From Pseudogymnoascus destructans (taxonomy: Eukaryota; Ascomycota; Leotiomycetes; Thelebolales; Thelebolaceae): DNA of 64,000 nucleotides. The first letter of the stretch is position 1, and every line of letters starts with the position of its first letter. The position numbers were made by a program, and so were the translations under genes. The notes below the pieces were generated by a model. That model made no database searches, had not been told where the DNA came from, and was given only the letters and a program-made list of their open reading frames with translations. The stretch lies in assembly GCF_001641265.1 (NCBI RefSeq), contig NW_020167524.1, positions 1,612,001-1,676,000 on the forward strand. Reading direction: 5' to 3'. Positions 10,029 through 22,615 of this stretch are shown here, one piece after another.

Positions 10029-13000
10029 ATGGAGCAGCAACCGCGGCAGCCATCCAGTGGCATCCTCGGCCCAACTGGCCGAAGGCTTCATATTGCCCAT
10101 CGCAGAAGTCCATCAGAGTTGACCCCCCTTATGAGCATGTTCTCGTCTCCAGGCAGTATGTCATTCCAGTCTGTGTCGTGTGCGCAAGGGCAACTTAGCT
10201 GTCTCTCGCCATCAGGCAGTTTTTTTCTATTGCAACTAAGATAGAGTCACTAGCTAACATTATCTCAAAACGTAGTGGAACAACTTGCCATCCAACAACA
10301 GATTGAATTGCTACAGCAACAACAGCAGCAGATCCAAGCTACACACCAGCAGTATGTTAACATGGGAATGATCCCACCAACTCAGCACCTGCCTCCTGGT
10401 GGCGGTTTCAACCCCCTACAGCAGCAACAAGGGCCGAATATGCCTCCACAAAATGCATTTCAGTTTCCAAACCAGCCTCAGCAACAATTGGGTGTGCCGA
10501 TGGGAGCTCCGACACAGCCATTGTCACATCGCCGAAATCAATCGGCAATGCCAAATATGGGAATGGGCCCTCCCCCAGCGCCCTCATCAGGCACTTCGGG
10601 GACGGGTTATAATGATTACAATCCACAACATGGGCGGGAGAACCAGTCTACACGCGGAGGCCGTGGAGGTGGCCCGCCCGGCGGTGGCCACCAACGCCGC
10701 CACTCGCTCGCCTTACCTGAGGCCAAGAAAGCGGCTGAGCTGGCCCAACAAAAACGCACTACGTCTGGCTTCCAGTTCCCAATCCCAGGGGCACCTGGTG
10801 CCGCCCCTGCAACTGCCGATGGCACCAGCCCATCAGATGACAAAGCAACCCCTCCACCACAACCCACAAGCACGTTCCCTGGTACTTTTAATGTGCGGGG
10901 CGGCCGCGGTGGAGCGCACGGGAGAAGCCAGAGTATGGCTGTCGGCTCCGCTGGCCGTGGTGCTGGCTCCATGCGTGGCGGCGGTTCCTTCCAGTTCCCA
11001 GCGACCACTATCAATGAGGGCGCGGCTACCAGCCAAGGTACGGACTTTCAGCGTAAGGGCAGTGCAGGACACGCTCGAAACTCGTCCAGAAACTTTGAGG
11101 GCAACTGGAGAAATCAAAGCATCTCGGGTCCTGGTCAGCCACAGGACCAACAAGCTCAGATGGGTAATTTCGGCCAAGGCCAAGGCCTTCCTCAAGCTGG
11201 AGGATTCCAACCAGGTCACCGCAACCGCGGAAGCGTTAACCAGCCTATGGGATCCGTTGGATCTTTCCAGTACAACGGACAGCCACAGTTGGTACAGCTT
11301 CCTCAGGGCCAGATGGCTCTGGTACAGCAGCAAATGTTCCCTGGCCAACAGTTGAACCCACTGCAGATGAACCAGCTTCAAGCTTTGCAGGCGGCCCAGA
11401 TGAACAACCAGCATATGGTTAACATGCAGGGCGGCCAGCACGGTGGACAACAGGGCCAAGGGCAACAGCAACAACAGCAGCGCAAGACGCTCTTTACTCC
11501 TTACCTTCCGCAAGCCACTCTTCCAGCATTGCTTGGAGATGGCCAGTTAGTCTCTGGTATCCTTCGTGTCAACAAGAAAAACCGCAGCGATGCATACGTA
11601 TCGACTCAAGACGGCATCTTGGACGCTGATATCTTTATCTGTGGTAGCAAGGACCGAAACAGAGCTTTGGAAGGCGACTTAGTCGCCGTCGAATTGCTTG
11701 ATGTTGATGAAGTGTGGGGCCAGAAGCGCGAGAAAGAAGAGAAAAAGAAGCGCAAGGATATCACTGATACTCGTGGCGGCTCCAACAGTGGCAACGCAGA
11801 GAGGTCTCACCGTGATAATTCCAATGGTGACGATAACTCGAATACCGGCGAAGGCGGAATCCGACGCAGAGGTAGCTTGAGACAGCGCCCAACACAAAAG
11901 AAGAACGATGACGTCGAGGTCGAAGGCCAAAGCCTTTTGCTCGTCGAAGAAGAGGAGGTTAATGACGAGCAGAAGCCATTGTACGCTGGCCACATCGTAG
12001 CCGTCATTGAACGTGTTGCCGGCCAGATGTTCTCAGGAACTCTCGGCCTCCTTCGCCCTAGCAGCCAGGCCACCAAGGAGAAGCAAGAAGCTGAGCGACA
12101 AGCCCGTGATGGCAATTCTGGGCGCCACCATGAGCAGAGGCAGCAAGATAAGCCAAAGATTGTCTGGTTTAAGCCTACTGACAAGCGTGTTCCATTGATT
12201 GCTATTCCGACAGAGCAGGCACCAAGGGACTTCGTAGAGAAGCACCAGGATTATGCCGACCGTATATTTGTCGCATGTATCAAGCGCTGGCCTATCACCT
12301 CCCTCCATCCATTCGGCACTCTTGTTGAGATGCTGGGTAAGATGGGCGAACTGAAGGTGGAGACTGATGCCCTATTGAGAGACAACAACTTCGCATCGGA
12401 CGAGTTCTCTGATGCCGTAATTAGAAGCATCAATCTCGATGAGTGGTCTCTGGCCAAGGAGGATGAAGCTACTATAGCTTCTCGTCGTGATTTCAGAGAC
12501 GAGAAGGCCTTCACAATCGATCCTAACGGCGTCAATGAGTTGGATGACGCAATCCACATCAAGGGCGAAGTAGATGGAAAGATTGAAATAGGTATTCATA
12601 TTGCGGATGTTGCTCACTTCATCAAGGCGAACTCGCTTGTTGACAGAGAGGCCAAGAAGCGTGGCACTGCAGTTTACTTGATGAACAGGTCGTGCAACAT
12701 GCTTCCACCTAAGATTGCAAGCGATGTATGCTCTCTGATCCCAGGAGAGGACCGCCTCACAGTTAGTGTTGTCTTCAAAGTCAACACTCTCACTGGAGCG
12801 GTGGCAGATGATGATATTTGGATCGGTAAAAGTATCATCAAGAGCAGTGGCAAGCTTTCTTACCGCGAAGTCGATGCTGTTCTTTCGGGCCAAGGAAACG
12901 TTAAGCTTGACGGCATTAGTGATAAGGATATTCAGATACTGCAGGTTAGTACATCCATGCCAATACTTACTTGCTGGCCATTACTAACTCTTCTGAAAGG

Positions 13001-14457
13001 CTGTTTCCCGGAAATTCCGTGAAGCTCGTTTGGGCTCGGAGGGTGAAACGATTGCGCCCCTGCGGCTGATGTACCAGCTCGATGATGAGAATGTCCCAGT
13101 CGAAGCCAACATCTTTAATTCTACGCCTTCGCATGAGCTGATCGAGGAGCTTATGCACAAGGCCAACACCTACGTTGCCCAGAAGATCGCTCAGGGCCTC
13201 CCTGAGAAGGCACTCCTGCGACGACAAGGGGCCCCAAACCCCCGCAGGCTTCGGACATTTGCTGATCGTATGACCGCACTTGGGTACGAAATCGATACCA
13301 CGAGCAGTGGCACGCTGCAAAATAGCCTTTTCAAGGTTGACGACTCCGAGATCCGTAAGGGAATGGAGACTCTTCTGGTCAAGGCCATCCCTCGTGCAAA
13401 GTATTTCATTGCAGGTAGGACTTTGGAGCACCTCCACCCTCATTATTATCTCAACCTTCCGCTGTACACTCACTTTACGAACCCGTCTCGTCGTTACGCA
13501 GACATCGTTGTCCACCGCCAACTTGAATCTGTGCTGTCGGAGGGCAAGATCGAGTATAACGAGGACATTGACGCTCTTGTCAAGGCTACGGAGTCGTGTA
13601 ACACCAAGAAGGACTCCGCGCAGAATGCCCAGGAGCAGAGTGTCCATATTGAGTCTTGTAGAATCATGGATAAGAAGAGAGAGGACCTTGGAGAGGACCT
13701 CATTAGCGAAGGCATTGTCCTGGCCGTCTATGAGTCCGCATTCGATGTCTTGATCCCTGAATATGGTTTTGAAAAGCGTGTCCACTGCGATCAATTGCCA
13801 TTGAAGAAGGCTGAGTTCCGCAAGAATGAGCGGGTCTTGGAATTGTACTGGGAGAAGGGCGTTCCATCTTCGGCATACGTTCCTGAGGATGAGCGCCCAA
13901 GACCTGGTGTTTCTCAGCGCACCGCCAATGCCAGTATTGCGGCTCGCGAGGCGGCCGTGGCTGAACGCGCAAGGAAGGATCGTGAGGAGGCCCAGCGTAA
14001 GCAGATGGAGACTGGAACCATGTCTACTGATGCCGTTGACGCTCTCTTCGACGATGATGATGATGAGAACGTTTCTGATTTGGCGGAAAGCGTCCAAGGC
14101 GTCTCCCTCGGGAACCGACCAACGCAGAGCGTTCCACCGTCGCCAACCAAGAACTCCTTGACTGCGAGCGGCGACCTTCACCGAACTCGTTCAGACTCGA
14201 AGGTGCCTATTGCGGAGTCGGCGTCGGCCAAGGCGGCCAGCAACAAGGAGAAGTATCTGAAGTTCTTCTCTTTGAGAGAAGAGAACGGAGAGTATATTCA
14301 GGATGTGAAGGAGATGACCCGTGTGCCTGTTATCCTGAAGACTGATCTTAGCAAGAGCCCTCCGTATGTCACCCTTTGATGTACTTCATTTTGAATTCCC
14401 AACTAACATTGTTGTAGTTGCCTTACGATCCGCTCTCTCAACCCGTACGCTCTTTAA
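10029..14457 (+). CDS. SSD1: SSD1-type RNA-binding translational regulator (RNase II-like pseudonuclease)
   Basis: SSD1 binds 5' UTRs of wall and growth mRNAs and represses their translation, downstream of the NDR kinase Cbk1/COT1 (family knowledge). Exons 10029-10155, 10276-12944, 13000-14363 and 14418-14457 give 1399 aa. The terminal 40-nt exon is easily missed; it ends TIRSLNPYAL. The N-terminal third is Gln/Gly-rich and disordered, with RRLHIAHRRSP near residue 19 and basic patches such as HQRRHSLAL and HGRSQSMAV, of the H-x-[RK]-x-x-[ST] NDR-kinase type. Cold-shock-like domains follow (RKTLFTPYLPQ, DGILDADIFICGSKDRNRA), then the RNB domain from about FTIDPNGVNELDDAIHI. In the metal cluster one expected Asp is Glu (NELDD against RDLDD), fitting the loss of nuclease activity in this family. 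Intron 1 splits the codon A|TG of an internal Met. Confidence 0.95.
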
Positions 14458-15906
14458 ACGGCGTAGCATGCCTCAACTGGCCATATAATAACGATACGCG
14501 ATAACTATTCGCCGTCCACTCGTTTATACCATACACCCCCCGCGCTGCGTACGATGCAACGCGGGCGAATTATTAGCGCTCGTTTATAGAATGGCTGAAC
14601 CAAACACTTGTTGTCCTATTGGAGGAAGGCAGTTCAAGTTTGTCAGAGAGGATGGGGTAGAGAAGACGGCCATACTATTGGGTTTGGGCTTTCGGACGGG
14701 AGTGGTGGAATAAAGCAATGTTGGCACAATATGGTGTTATGGAAGATGTCCATAGCAGGTGCCGTACTCTGGTCTTTCTCGCTATTAGCGTTGTGCATTT
14801 ATACAAAGTAGCTTAAATCCAGTATCTCTGTTAGTCTCGCATCAACTTCATCTCTAATCAATCCAAATTGACTAGCCACAATTGGCCCCAAAGTGTTCGT
14901 TCTAGATAAACTGTTCGTTCTGGATAGACCATCTGCCAGGTAAGTGAACCTTCGGATGAAAACTGTTCCAGAGGCCGGTATGTCCTGTCATCCCTGTCTG
15001 TCCCGTGTGTTGAGCCTCAAATGTGAACCAAAACCGATATAAAACACTGACTTTGGTGGGTCTCAGAGACGGCTCATCACGATCCGTGGTGGCAGGGACC
15101 TTCAGGGGCCACCAAGGGCCACCTGCAGCCCGCCTAATTGGTCGCACGCCCCGCCATCATGCGAGGCTCCCACATCCCAAACAAGGCTGACTGACATCTC
15201 TGACCGCGTGCAGTCTCATCCGACCACATCTGAGGCCCATTGAGTTTCACAACGCCAAACGTCACCGCCGCGCTCGAACTGTCGCAGTACGGAGTGCGCG
15301 CTGCGTAATGCTTTCGTCTGCACACCTGATTCGGTGGGTGATTGGAGTTTGTTCGCATGCGCGCGGCCTGGGAAAACAAATTGCGCCCCTTGAGACCGCT
15401 GAGTGGCTGCTTATGAGGCCATCGTGGGTAGACGTGATGGAGAACGGAAGGTCGTCGTTCCTGAGCCCAAGGAGCCAAGGGAAGGGAATGGGGGGAGAGT
15501 GAGAGACGCCGGATAGACCGAGAGGTCTTCGTTCCGGGCTGGGCGGTAGGCTTTAATGGGGGTGGTCGCCCATATTTGTGTCGGTTCTTTTTCTCTCTCC
15601 CCGTCCGTCTACACATCGTCGTCACTCATTCTTGCGATACTCCAAACATTTTCGATTCTGTCCAAACAAGCGCTGGTTCTGCTTTATTTTATTATTATAA
15701 ACCTTACACGACCCATTTTTGACACTGGCCTGAGTCCTGTATACAACCCTTTTTTTTTCTTCTGAGAATCAAACGGAGCTGGTCTTGTTATATAACCTTC
15801 ATATTTTTAATATTCGAGAAAGAGGAGAAAGTTGTCGCTCAACGCCGGTCTATCTGCTATACACTTTGAATATTACTCATTACAATCCCGTTTCTCTTCC
15901 CTCAAA
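14458..15906. other. intergenic, promoter of the ferritin-like gene
   Basis: No supported gene. The open frame at 14608-14811 ends in a hydrophobic stretch but has no recognisable feature, and a 163-codon minus-strand frame at 15134-15625 lacks conserved-looking content. The last 300 bp are T/C-rich and AT-rich, as expected for a promoter and leader before the ATG at 15907. Confidence 0.4.
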
Positions 15907-16892
15907 ATGCCGAGCTTCAAGACCCTCGCCTCGGCCGCCACTCTCGGCCTCGCTGCCTTCGGTGCCGCCCTTCCCTCCGGCTCCTACAGCACTCTCAGGT
16001 CCCGCGCGCTTTCTAATGATCTTGCCACTGCAGCAGGCATCAGCGATGTCGACATCCTGCAATTGTGCGTTCCCCCTTCCCCACTTTCTTCTCCGTCCAC
16101 CTACTAACATCCTCCAGCGCCCTAACCCTCGAATTCCTCGAAGCCGAATTCTACCGCAGCGGCTTTGCCAAGTTCCCAGACGCCGACTTCGCCGCCCTCG
16201 GCCTCACAGCTGAAGACCTCGTATCCCTCAAACAAGTCGGCGCTACCGAGCAAACCCACGTCACCACCCTCCTCGCCGCCATCTCCGCCCAGGGCGTCAA
16301 GCCCGTCGCCCCCTGCACCTACAACTTCGGCTTCACCACCGCCGCTAAGATGGTCGCCACCGCCTCCGTTCTCGAAGCCGTAGGCATCAGCGCCTACCTC
16401 GGCGCCGCCCCTCTCGTCGCCGCTCCCGCCATACTGACGGCTGCGGGCAGCATCCTCACCGTCGAGGCGAGACATCAGACTCTCATCCGCACCCTCACCA
16501 AGGTCGCTGCGGTGCCAAACCCCTTCGATACCCCCCTCGGCACGCGCGCGGTCTTCTCCCTCGCTGCGCCATTCATCACCGCTTGCCCTGACGGCTCGAA
16601 CCTAGCCATCAAGCCCTTCCCTGCCATGACATCCACGACCCCCGCATCCGCCATCGTCGCCGACGCACAGCTTGCCGTAGCCAGCACTGCGCAGGGCGCA
16701 ACGCACTGTGCGTTTGTGAACGGTGGCGCTCCTGGTGGAGCCGTGTTCGTCCCGCTTACGGGGGGGAACTGCCGGGTTCCGCAGATCTTGAAGGGGGATG
16801 TGTTTGTGTTCTTGGCGAGCGCGGGACCGGCGACGGGCGTGCTCACGGATGATATTACGGTTGCAGGACCGATGGTGGTGCAGATCTCGTAG
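15907..16892 (+). CDS. secreted ferritin-like domain protein (Rds1-like)
   Basis: 310 aa from two exons (15907-16064 and 16118-16892; intron GTGCGT...CTCCAG with branch CTAAC). The N terminus MPSFKTLASAATLGLAAF is a clear signal peptide. The body has the four-helix pattern of the ferritin-2 family: ALTLEFLEAEFYRSG, then GATEQTHVTTLLAAI (E..H), AAKMVATASVLEAVGISAYLG, and SILTVEARHQTLIR (E..H). The regularly spaced Glu and His residues are those expected to line a di-metal site. A C-terminal region with two Cys follows. Fungal relatives, such as fission-yeast Rds1, are stress- or nutrient-induced secreted proteins; biochemical activity is not established. No GPI signal is evident. Confidence 0.85.
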
Positions 16893-17985
16893 AGCGAGAT
16901 GCGCCACTGGGGGATGGGGGGAGGTTAGATGTTACGTTAGCTGTTACGTAGAGATAATGGAGGATTTTGGAGTGTTAGATTTTGGAGTTGGTAGGGTGGG
17001 AATTATACTTCTTCTTCTTCTTCAGTATCTGATGTGCCAAAGCGATTCTACATTGTGAACTATTATTATAGGAGGGGGGAAAGCGTAGGAGGAAGTAACC
17101 TCCCATTGGCTCCTTCCTTTTAAAATATTATGTTAAGATAAGTTACATAAAGGGAAAGAGCGATGGACATAGCTATGGCAAGGGAAAAAGGGAAGGAGCC
17201 AACATAAATCCGAATAAAATGCATGATACGGAATGGTATGTTAAACACCAGCAACGGCGGCGGCGTACCACCTCGGCGTACCACCTTCCACACACGATCT
17301 CCAACCCTGACAAAATCAAAAACACTACTTACCTAACTCCCCTCCACCCCCAACAGCTGCACAAATCACATCAGCGCACCACGATCATCCAATCCATATG
17401 TCCCTCGCATCGGCATCGTGAGATTCGGTTTTTGGGGGTTTTACCTAAAAAGTACGGGTCGCTTCCCCACTTCAGCCCCCTGATTACGTCTGCATCGTGT
17501 ATGTGCAGCCGCGACAAGCCGCGCGCTGGGGGATGGGGCGGCCACTCACCGCTTTTAGAGGAGGAACTTATATTATAAGTAAGTTGTGGACGCGCTCTTG
17601 GTACTGTACGACGAGGCGCTACTATCGAGGCCGAAGACGTCCAGGCGCGAAATGGCACCGGGAGGGACTGGCAGGGTCATGCGAGGACGCAGGTGGACAC
17701 AGCAAAAAGTATTTTTTTAACGTTTTTCATGAAGTTCGTAAGCTATGTACAGAGGACGGATCTTGCAAAGACCCTGACCCAGCGCCGCCCCGCATGCGCA
17801 ACGACAAACTTTCATGCATTCTATACATTTCCCATTTCATTTCAGATATTCCGCCAGCCCCAGCAGCGTGAAAGCAAGTTGATATCATCCGCAACCCAGC
17901 GCCGACCCAAACTCGCAAAAAGACAAACTCGCAAAAAACGCACGACAAACAATCAGACAGGCCTAGCTAGACGCGCACAAAGCAT
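16893..17985. other. intergenic between convergent genes
   Basis: Holds the 3' flanks of the ferritin-like gene and the convergent GDH gene. A CTT trinucleotide run lies near 17010-17023. No supported coding frame: the long + frames here and over GDH are antisense shadows. Confidence 0.45.
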
Positions 17986-19537
17986 CTACCACCAGTCACC
18001 CTGGTTGTGCATGGCGTCGGCGACCTTGACGAAACCAGCGATGTTGGAGCCGGCGACGAGGGATGGGAACTCGCCCTCGGCGCTGGGGACGTACTCCTGC
18101 GCGGTCTTGAGACCGTTCTGGAAAACATCCTTCATGATGTCCTTGAGCTTGTTGTCGACCTCCTCGGTGGTCCAGCTGATGCGCTGCGAGTTCTGGGCCA
18201 TCTCGAGTCCGGAAACAGCGACACCACCAGCGTTGGCGGCCTTGCCTGGTGCGTACCAGAGAGCACCGTTCTTCTTCTCCTTGCGGGTAGCCTCGAACAC
18301 GTCGATGGCCTCCTGGGTGCAACCCATGTTGGAGCCCTCAGCGATGAACTTGGCGCCGCTGGCGACGAGAGCCTCGGCCTCCTCCTTGGAAACCTCGTTC
18401 TGGGTGGCGCAGGGAAGCGCGATGTCGACCTTGACGTGGGTCCATGGGCGGGCACCCTCGATGAACTCGTACGAGGCGCTCTCAAACGAAGACAGAGACT
18501 CGCGCTTGACCTTCAGTGCAGCAATGGCCTCAATATCCTCGGGTGTGAAGTACTTGCCCTCCTTGGCAATGAGCGAACCAGCAGAGTCGGACAGCGACAG
18601 AACGGTGGCACCGAGCTCAATGGCCTTCAGCGCAGCGTACTGGGCGACGTTTCCAGATCCGGAGATGGCGACGGTCTTGCCCTTGAACGAACCCTGACCG
18701 GCGTACTCAATCATGTGGTCGACGTAGTAGACGAGACCGTATCCAGTGGCCTCGGGCCTGATGAGAGATCCACCCCAGCTTCCTCCCTTGCCGGTCAGGA
18801 CTCCCTCCCACTTGTTGCGGTGCGCGCGGTAGGCGCCGAACAACCATCCGATCTCGCGTCCGGAGACACCGATATCGCCAGCGGGAACATCTGTGTACGC
18901 GCCAATATGCTTGCTCAGCTCGCGCATGAAAGCGACACAGAACTTGCGGATCTCATTGTCCGACTTGCCCTTGGGGTCGAAGTCTGCCCCACCCTTGCCA
19001 CCACCGATGTTAACTGTTTCATGACGTCAGCGCTCTGTTCTTGGAAGAAAGTTGGTCTTGCTCCGGTTTCCGCCGAGTGGGGAAGCGGGTCACGTGCGAA
19101 TGGGGCCTGACTTACGACCGGTGAGAGCGTTCTTGAAGATTTGCTCGAAGCCGAGGAACTTGAGGACCGACAGGTTGACGGTGGGGTGGAAACGCAGTCC
19201 ACCCTTGTATGGGCCGAGGGCGCCGTTGAACTGGACACGGTAGGCGCGGTTGACCTGGGGCTGGAGCTTGTCGTCTTCCCAGACGACGCGGAACTGGATG
19301 ACACGCTCTGGGATGGAGACGATCTTCAGGGCGGTTTTGTATTCGGGGTGCTTCTCGAAGAGGGAGGAGTGCTCGAGGGTAGAGGCCAGCTCTGAGGGGG
19401 AAAGTCAGTTGCAATTCGATTTTTTCGGGCGAGGAAGAGGCATTGATTGTGGGTGGCGATTTGGGCAAGTGTGAGGGCAGGCTGGACATACCATTGTAAG
19501 CCTGCTCGAACTCGGGCTCGTGTGCGAGGTTAGACAT
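17986..19537 (-). CDS. gdhA: NADP-specific glutamate dehydrogenase
   Basis: Catalyses reductive amination of 2-oxoglutarate with ammonium and NADPH to glutamate, the main fungal ammonium-assimilation step, in the cytosol (family knowledge). Exons on the minus strand: 19537-19492, 19391-19116 and 19013-17986, giving 449 aa, the normal length of the hexameric enzyme. Seen: the substrate-domain motifs GPYKGGLRFHPTVN, GGGKGGADFDPKGKSD with the catalytic Lys region, PAGDIGVSGREIGWLFGAYR, and the nucleotide-binding stretch ISGSGNVAQYAALKAIELGA. The first exon is only 46 nt. The introns (GTATGT...CCTCAG and GTAAGT...AACAG) interrupt codons for Glu and Leu. Confidence 0.97.
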
Positions 19538-20320
19538 GTTGATTTGAGGGTTTGGAAGGTGAGATAAAGTTGTAAGTGAGGATTGATGTCTCTCAATTGT
19601 CCGTCTCTATAATATCACGGGTTGGGTATATGGCAGGTATGTCAATGGAAGAGAGAATAGTTTTTGGTTTATAGATGAAGTGGACAGAGGAGGATGAAAA
19701 GAAGAAAGAGAAGATGGTTGTGGGAAGTCTTGGTCTTTTTATCTCTAGGAGCCCTTAGGAGGAAGACGGAAGGAGAGGACAAGAGCGTGGCGGGTTCGGT
19801 GGGGTAGCTCCGGATGGAAAGGGTAGGGGGTAGGGGGGGTAGGGGGAGAGTGTGGGTGGCAGAAGAGAGTGGGGAGCTTGATTTCTTTTCATTGCAAGGG
19901 TTTGGTCTTCTATCTCGTCAAGATAGGGCCTTTTTCGGTCGAGTAACAGGCACGACTAAGAGAGACTTTGGAGGAGGGCTAAGTCGGACTAACTCGACGA
20001 ACAGGGTTCCGGTGTCGATCGGGCAGTCCCCACACTCTATCCGCGGCGGCGGGTAAAAGTATCTGTCTGTCGGGTACGGTTCGCCGGCGAGGGCGTTTTC
20101 GGAGGTAGGAGAGTGGAGGAGAATTGGTGCTGGTGTCGCCACGGGGAAGTGCTCGTGTCAGTTGCGTCTAGCCGCTGTAGAAAGGAATTTCTCCTCGGCG
20201 AGCCGAGGATAGAACATACACGAGGATAGAACACACACGACAATGGACACAACAATGCTGCATCTACGGTCTCGCACGCATCCCCCAGCCATACCCCATA
20301 CTTGTACCCCATATCCCCCA
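19538..20320. promoter_or_regulatory. upstream region of the NADP-GDH gene
   Basis: No gene. GATAA-type cores (AGATAA on + at 19562-19567; on the minus strand near 19739-19744) match the HGATAR site of AreA/NIT2 nitrogen GATA factors. Function is not shown. G-rich runs lie at about 19820-19850. Confidence 0.4.
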
Positions 20321-20324
20321 TCTT

Positions 20325-20468
20325 CCCATCTTCCCATCTTCCCATCTTCCCATCTTCCCATCTTCCCATCTTCCCATCTTCCCATCTTCCCATCTTCCCA
20401 TCTTCCCATCTTCCCATCTTCCCATCTTCCCATCTTCCCATCTTCCCATCTTCCCATCTTCCCATCTT
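20325..20468. repeat. 8-bp minisatellite (atcttccc)n
   Basis: About 17 head-to-tail copies, nearly perfect. The 8-bp unit is not a multiple of three, and the long translated frames here on both strands are artefacts of the repeat. Confidence 0.95.
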
Positions 20469-22471
20469 ACAACTACACCGAGCACATACAATATACTGTA
20501 CAATACGGTATCCTCAATCGCATCCCCCTATCCCTCCCCTCCGTCCCACCACCACCAGGAAATAAGCATCAAACCCCCTCCAGTCTAAATCCCCGCCCCT
20601 ACCCCCATGTAACTCCGTACTCCGATCGGGCACCTCCATCCCCCCCCTCCTACTGGCCCGCCACCACCATGACCGACATGTCGATGTCGTCCCTAACCCC
20701 CCCCGGGCCAAAACCCTGCATTTCCTTATCTCTCCCTCCCTCTCCCGTCTCCCGATTGGCCTAAACCCTCTCAGAGATAAAGGTAGTACACTATATCGCC
20801 ACAGCCGACGTTCTAGCGCGCTCCCTGGCCTGCGTGCTCGCAGCAAGCAGAGGGGTCTTCAAATCTGGGCGCTAAGGCATGTGGCGAACCCCTGTTTGCG
20901 CCCTCGGTCGGACACGCGGCTGCGCGTGCGAGGGGTGGGGATGACGACGGTGGCGGTACGGGGGGTTTACTGTACTGTAGGCATGTATCTCTTCCTTCTG
21001 GGTTCCTTGGAACGGGGAATGGGAGTTGGAAACTGCTGCGATCTGAGTTGGTAGGGCATAGGCGGGTGGGAAATGCCAATGCTCTCGGCGATGGGAGATG
21101 GGAGATGGTATGGGATTGGGGGAGAATGTTGTTATGTGATGTGTGTATGTTATGAGATTATGAATTATGAGGGGGGGAGGTTATTTGATGTGTGTATGTT
21201 ATGTGTATCTATAATCTCATTGCGCTTCTCGGCCACAGTGACATCCCCAAATTACTCACTGTGCCCCGCGACAATCCAACCAATCACATTTCTCCCCCCC
21301 ACCTCGCCTAACCACAACTCATAAACCCAGCGAGAAGGAAAAACCGGACATCCCGCCTCTGCGACTTCGGAGCTGTCCAAATCCGGCTGGAACACAGGCG
21401 CGCGGGCGGCCAAGACCTGAGTCATCTCCATTTCTCACGCCGGAGCAGAGATAGAGAGGGGACCTTTCGGGTGAAGTCGGGCGGCCCTTTAATTTCGGAT
21501 CTTTCTTTTCTTTCCTTTCTTTTCTTGCTTGCCTACTCCGCAAGTTTTGGCCCACGGACTTGTGGGATTCGGGGCTTTGGAGAGCGAGCGGGTTAGAGGG
21601 GGACGAGGACGCATGGATGGATGGGGGTTCCGAAAGGGAAGGGGGATAGGAAATGAAGATGGGTTGGAGGGGTATGGGGGAGGTAGATCGGATTTTGCTT
21701 TGCAAGTTCATAAGCTAATAGTAAGTCTGGAGATCAGAATAATATCAGACAATAAGAATACCAGGGCGAGCCATTTATCAGAACTGTAGCGATACGCTGA
21801 TGGTGACACCACCAGAGACCCCATGTGCGCGCCGTCACGGCTCTGAACTCGAGGATAATAGCCGTAAGAAGAAGCGGATGCTCTTAACTTAGTTGGGAAC
21901 CTTGCCACCACTGGTGAGAATTAGGAATGCCAACAGGAAAACCACGGTGACAAGAGATTCTGTGACAGGCAGTATTCTCGTCGTGGATGCGAGACTTCAC
22001 TCCTCCGAGTAGCCCCCACTCCCTTATCCCACACCCAAATCCCGTTCCTATATTTTCGAAAGAAAGCAAAAAGCCTCACGAATGCACCCTTCCTCACGTC
22101 TTTCCTAAGGCATCAAGGGTAGCTCACTGGAGTTTTATATATAGATAGAATTACCACGATTTTGGACTCGGTGCAAGGGTTGAGTTGTAGAAATGATGGA
22201 TGCGATCACTTAGTAAGTGGCTTACATGTTATATTGCTCGTAGTTTGGGAAAGCCATCCTGTCTGAAATGTAGCCATAAAACAAGGTGAATCTCATTTCA
22301 TGTCCACTGACTGGGTGGTATGGATTTGAAACACACCCCCTCGTATGCCAGTTTCCAACGCGGCCCGGCGTGAATGACACAGGAATCTAGGATCTTTGGC
22401 TAGAAACAAATCGTGATCTACTTACGGCACTTCCAAACGGAGAGTTTCTGGGGCGCAGCGTAGTTTATTAG
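20469..22471. other. gene-poor intergenic sequence
   Basis: No coding region is supported. Low-complexity T/C and G/A tracts are present (for example about 21500-21530). Short TACTGTAC-type palindromes recur at about 20500 and 20970 and again further right. Confidence 0.35.
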
Positions 22472-22615
22472 GACGATGCCCTGGATGACGCTGACGTGGA
22501 CAGCAACCACAATGGCAACGCCACCTCACCTCAAGTTGGTACTGGTGAACCAGCTATCAGCCTCAAGGTTACCTTGAAGTACGATGATCCTGTTCGGGCG
22601 AGCGTCATGTCGTAA
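22472..22615 (+). pseudogene. possible terminal exon or coding relic, unrecognised
   Basis: A 47-codon frame after a TTATTAG acceptor-like site reads DDALDDADVDSNHNGN, then ISLKVTLKYDDPVRASVMS and a TAA. The acidic start and non-repetitive amphipathic end look protein-like, but no upstream exon and no family could be identified. It may be a decayed gene end or chance. Confidence 0.15.

Noticed and set aside
10399..11513. Long frames on both strands inside SSD1
   Set aside because: They lie within the Gln/Gly-rich coding region of SSD1 in other frames and have no independent features.
15134..15625. 163-codon minus-strand frame
   Set aside because: Basic, low-complexity content and no recognisable domain; lies in the promoter area of the ferritin-like gene.
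17693..19110. Two long + strand frames (334 and 367 codons) over the GDH region
   Set aside because: They are antisense to the intact glutamate dehydrogenase exons and arise from its GC-rich codon bias.
20037..20764. Frames rich in MGRWEDGK or SHLPIFPS repeats
   Set aside because: They are translations of the 8-bp minisatellite; no start context, domain or flanking coding sequence.
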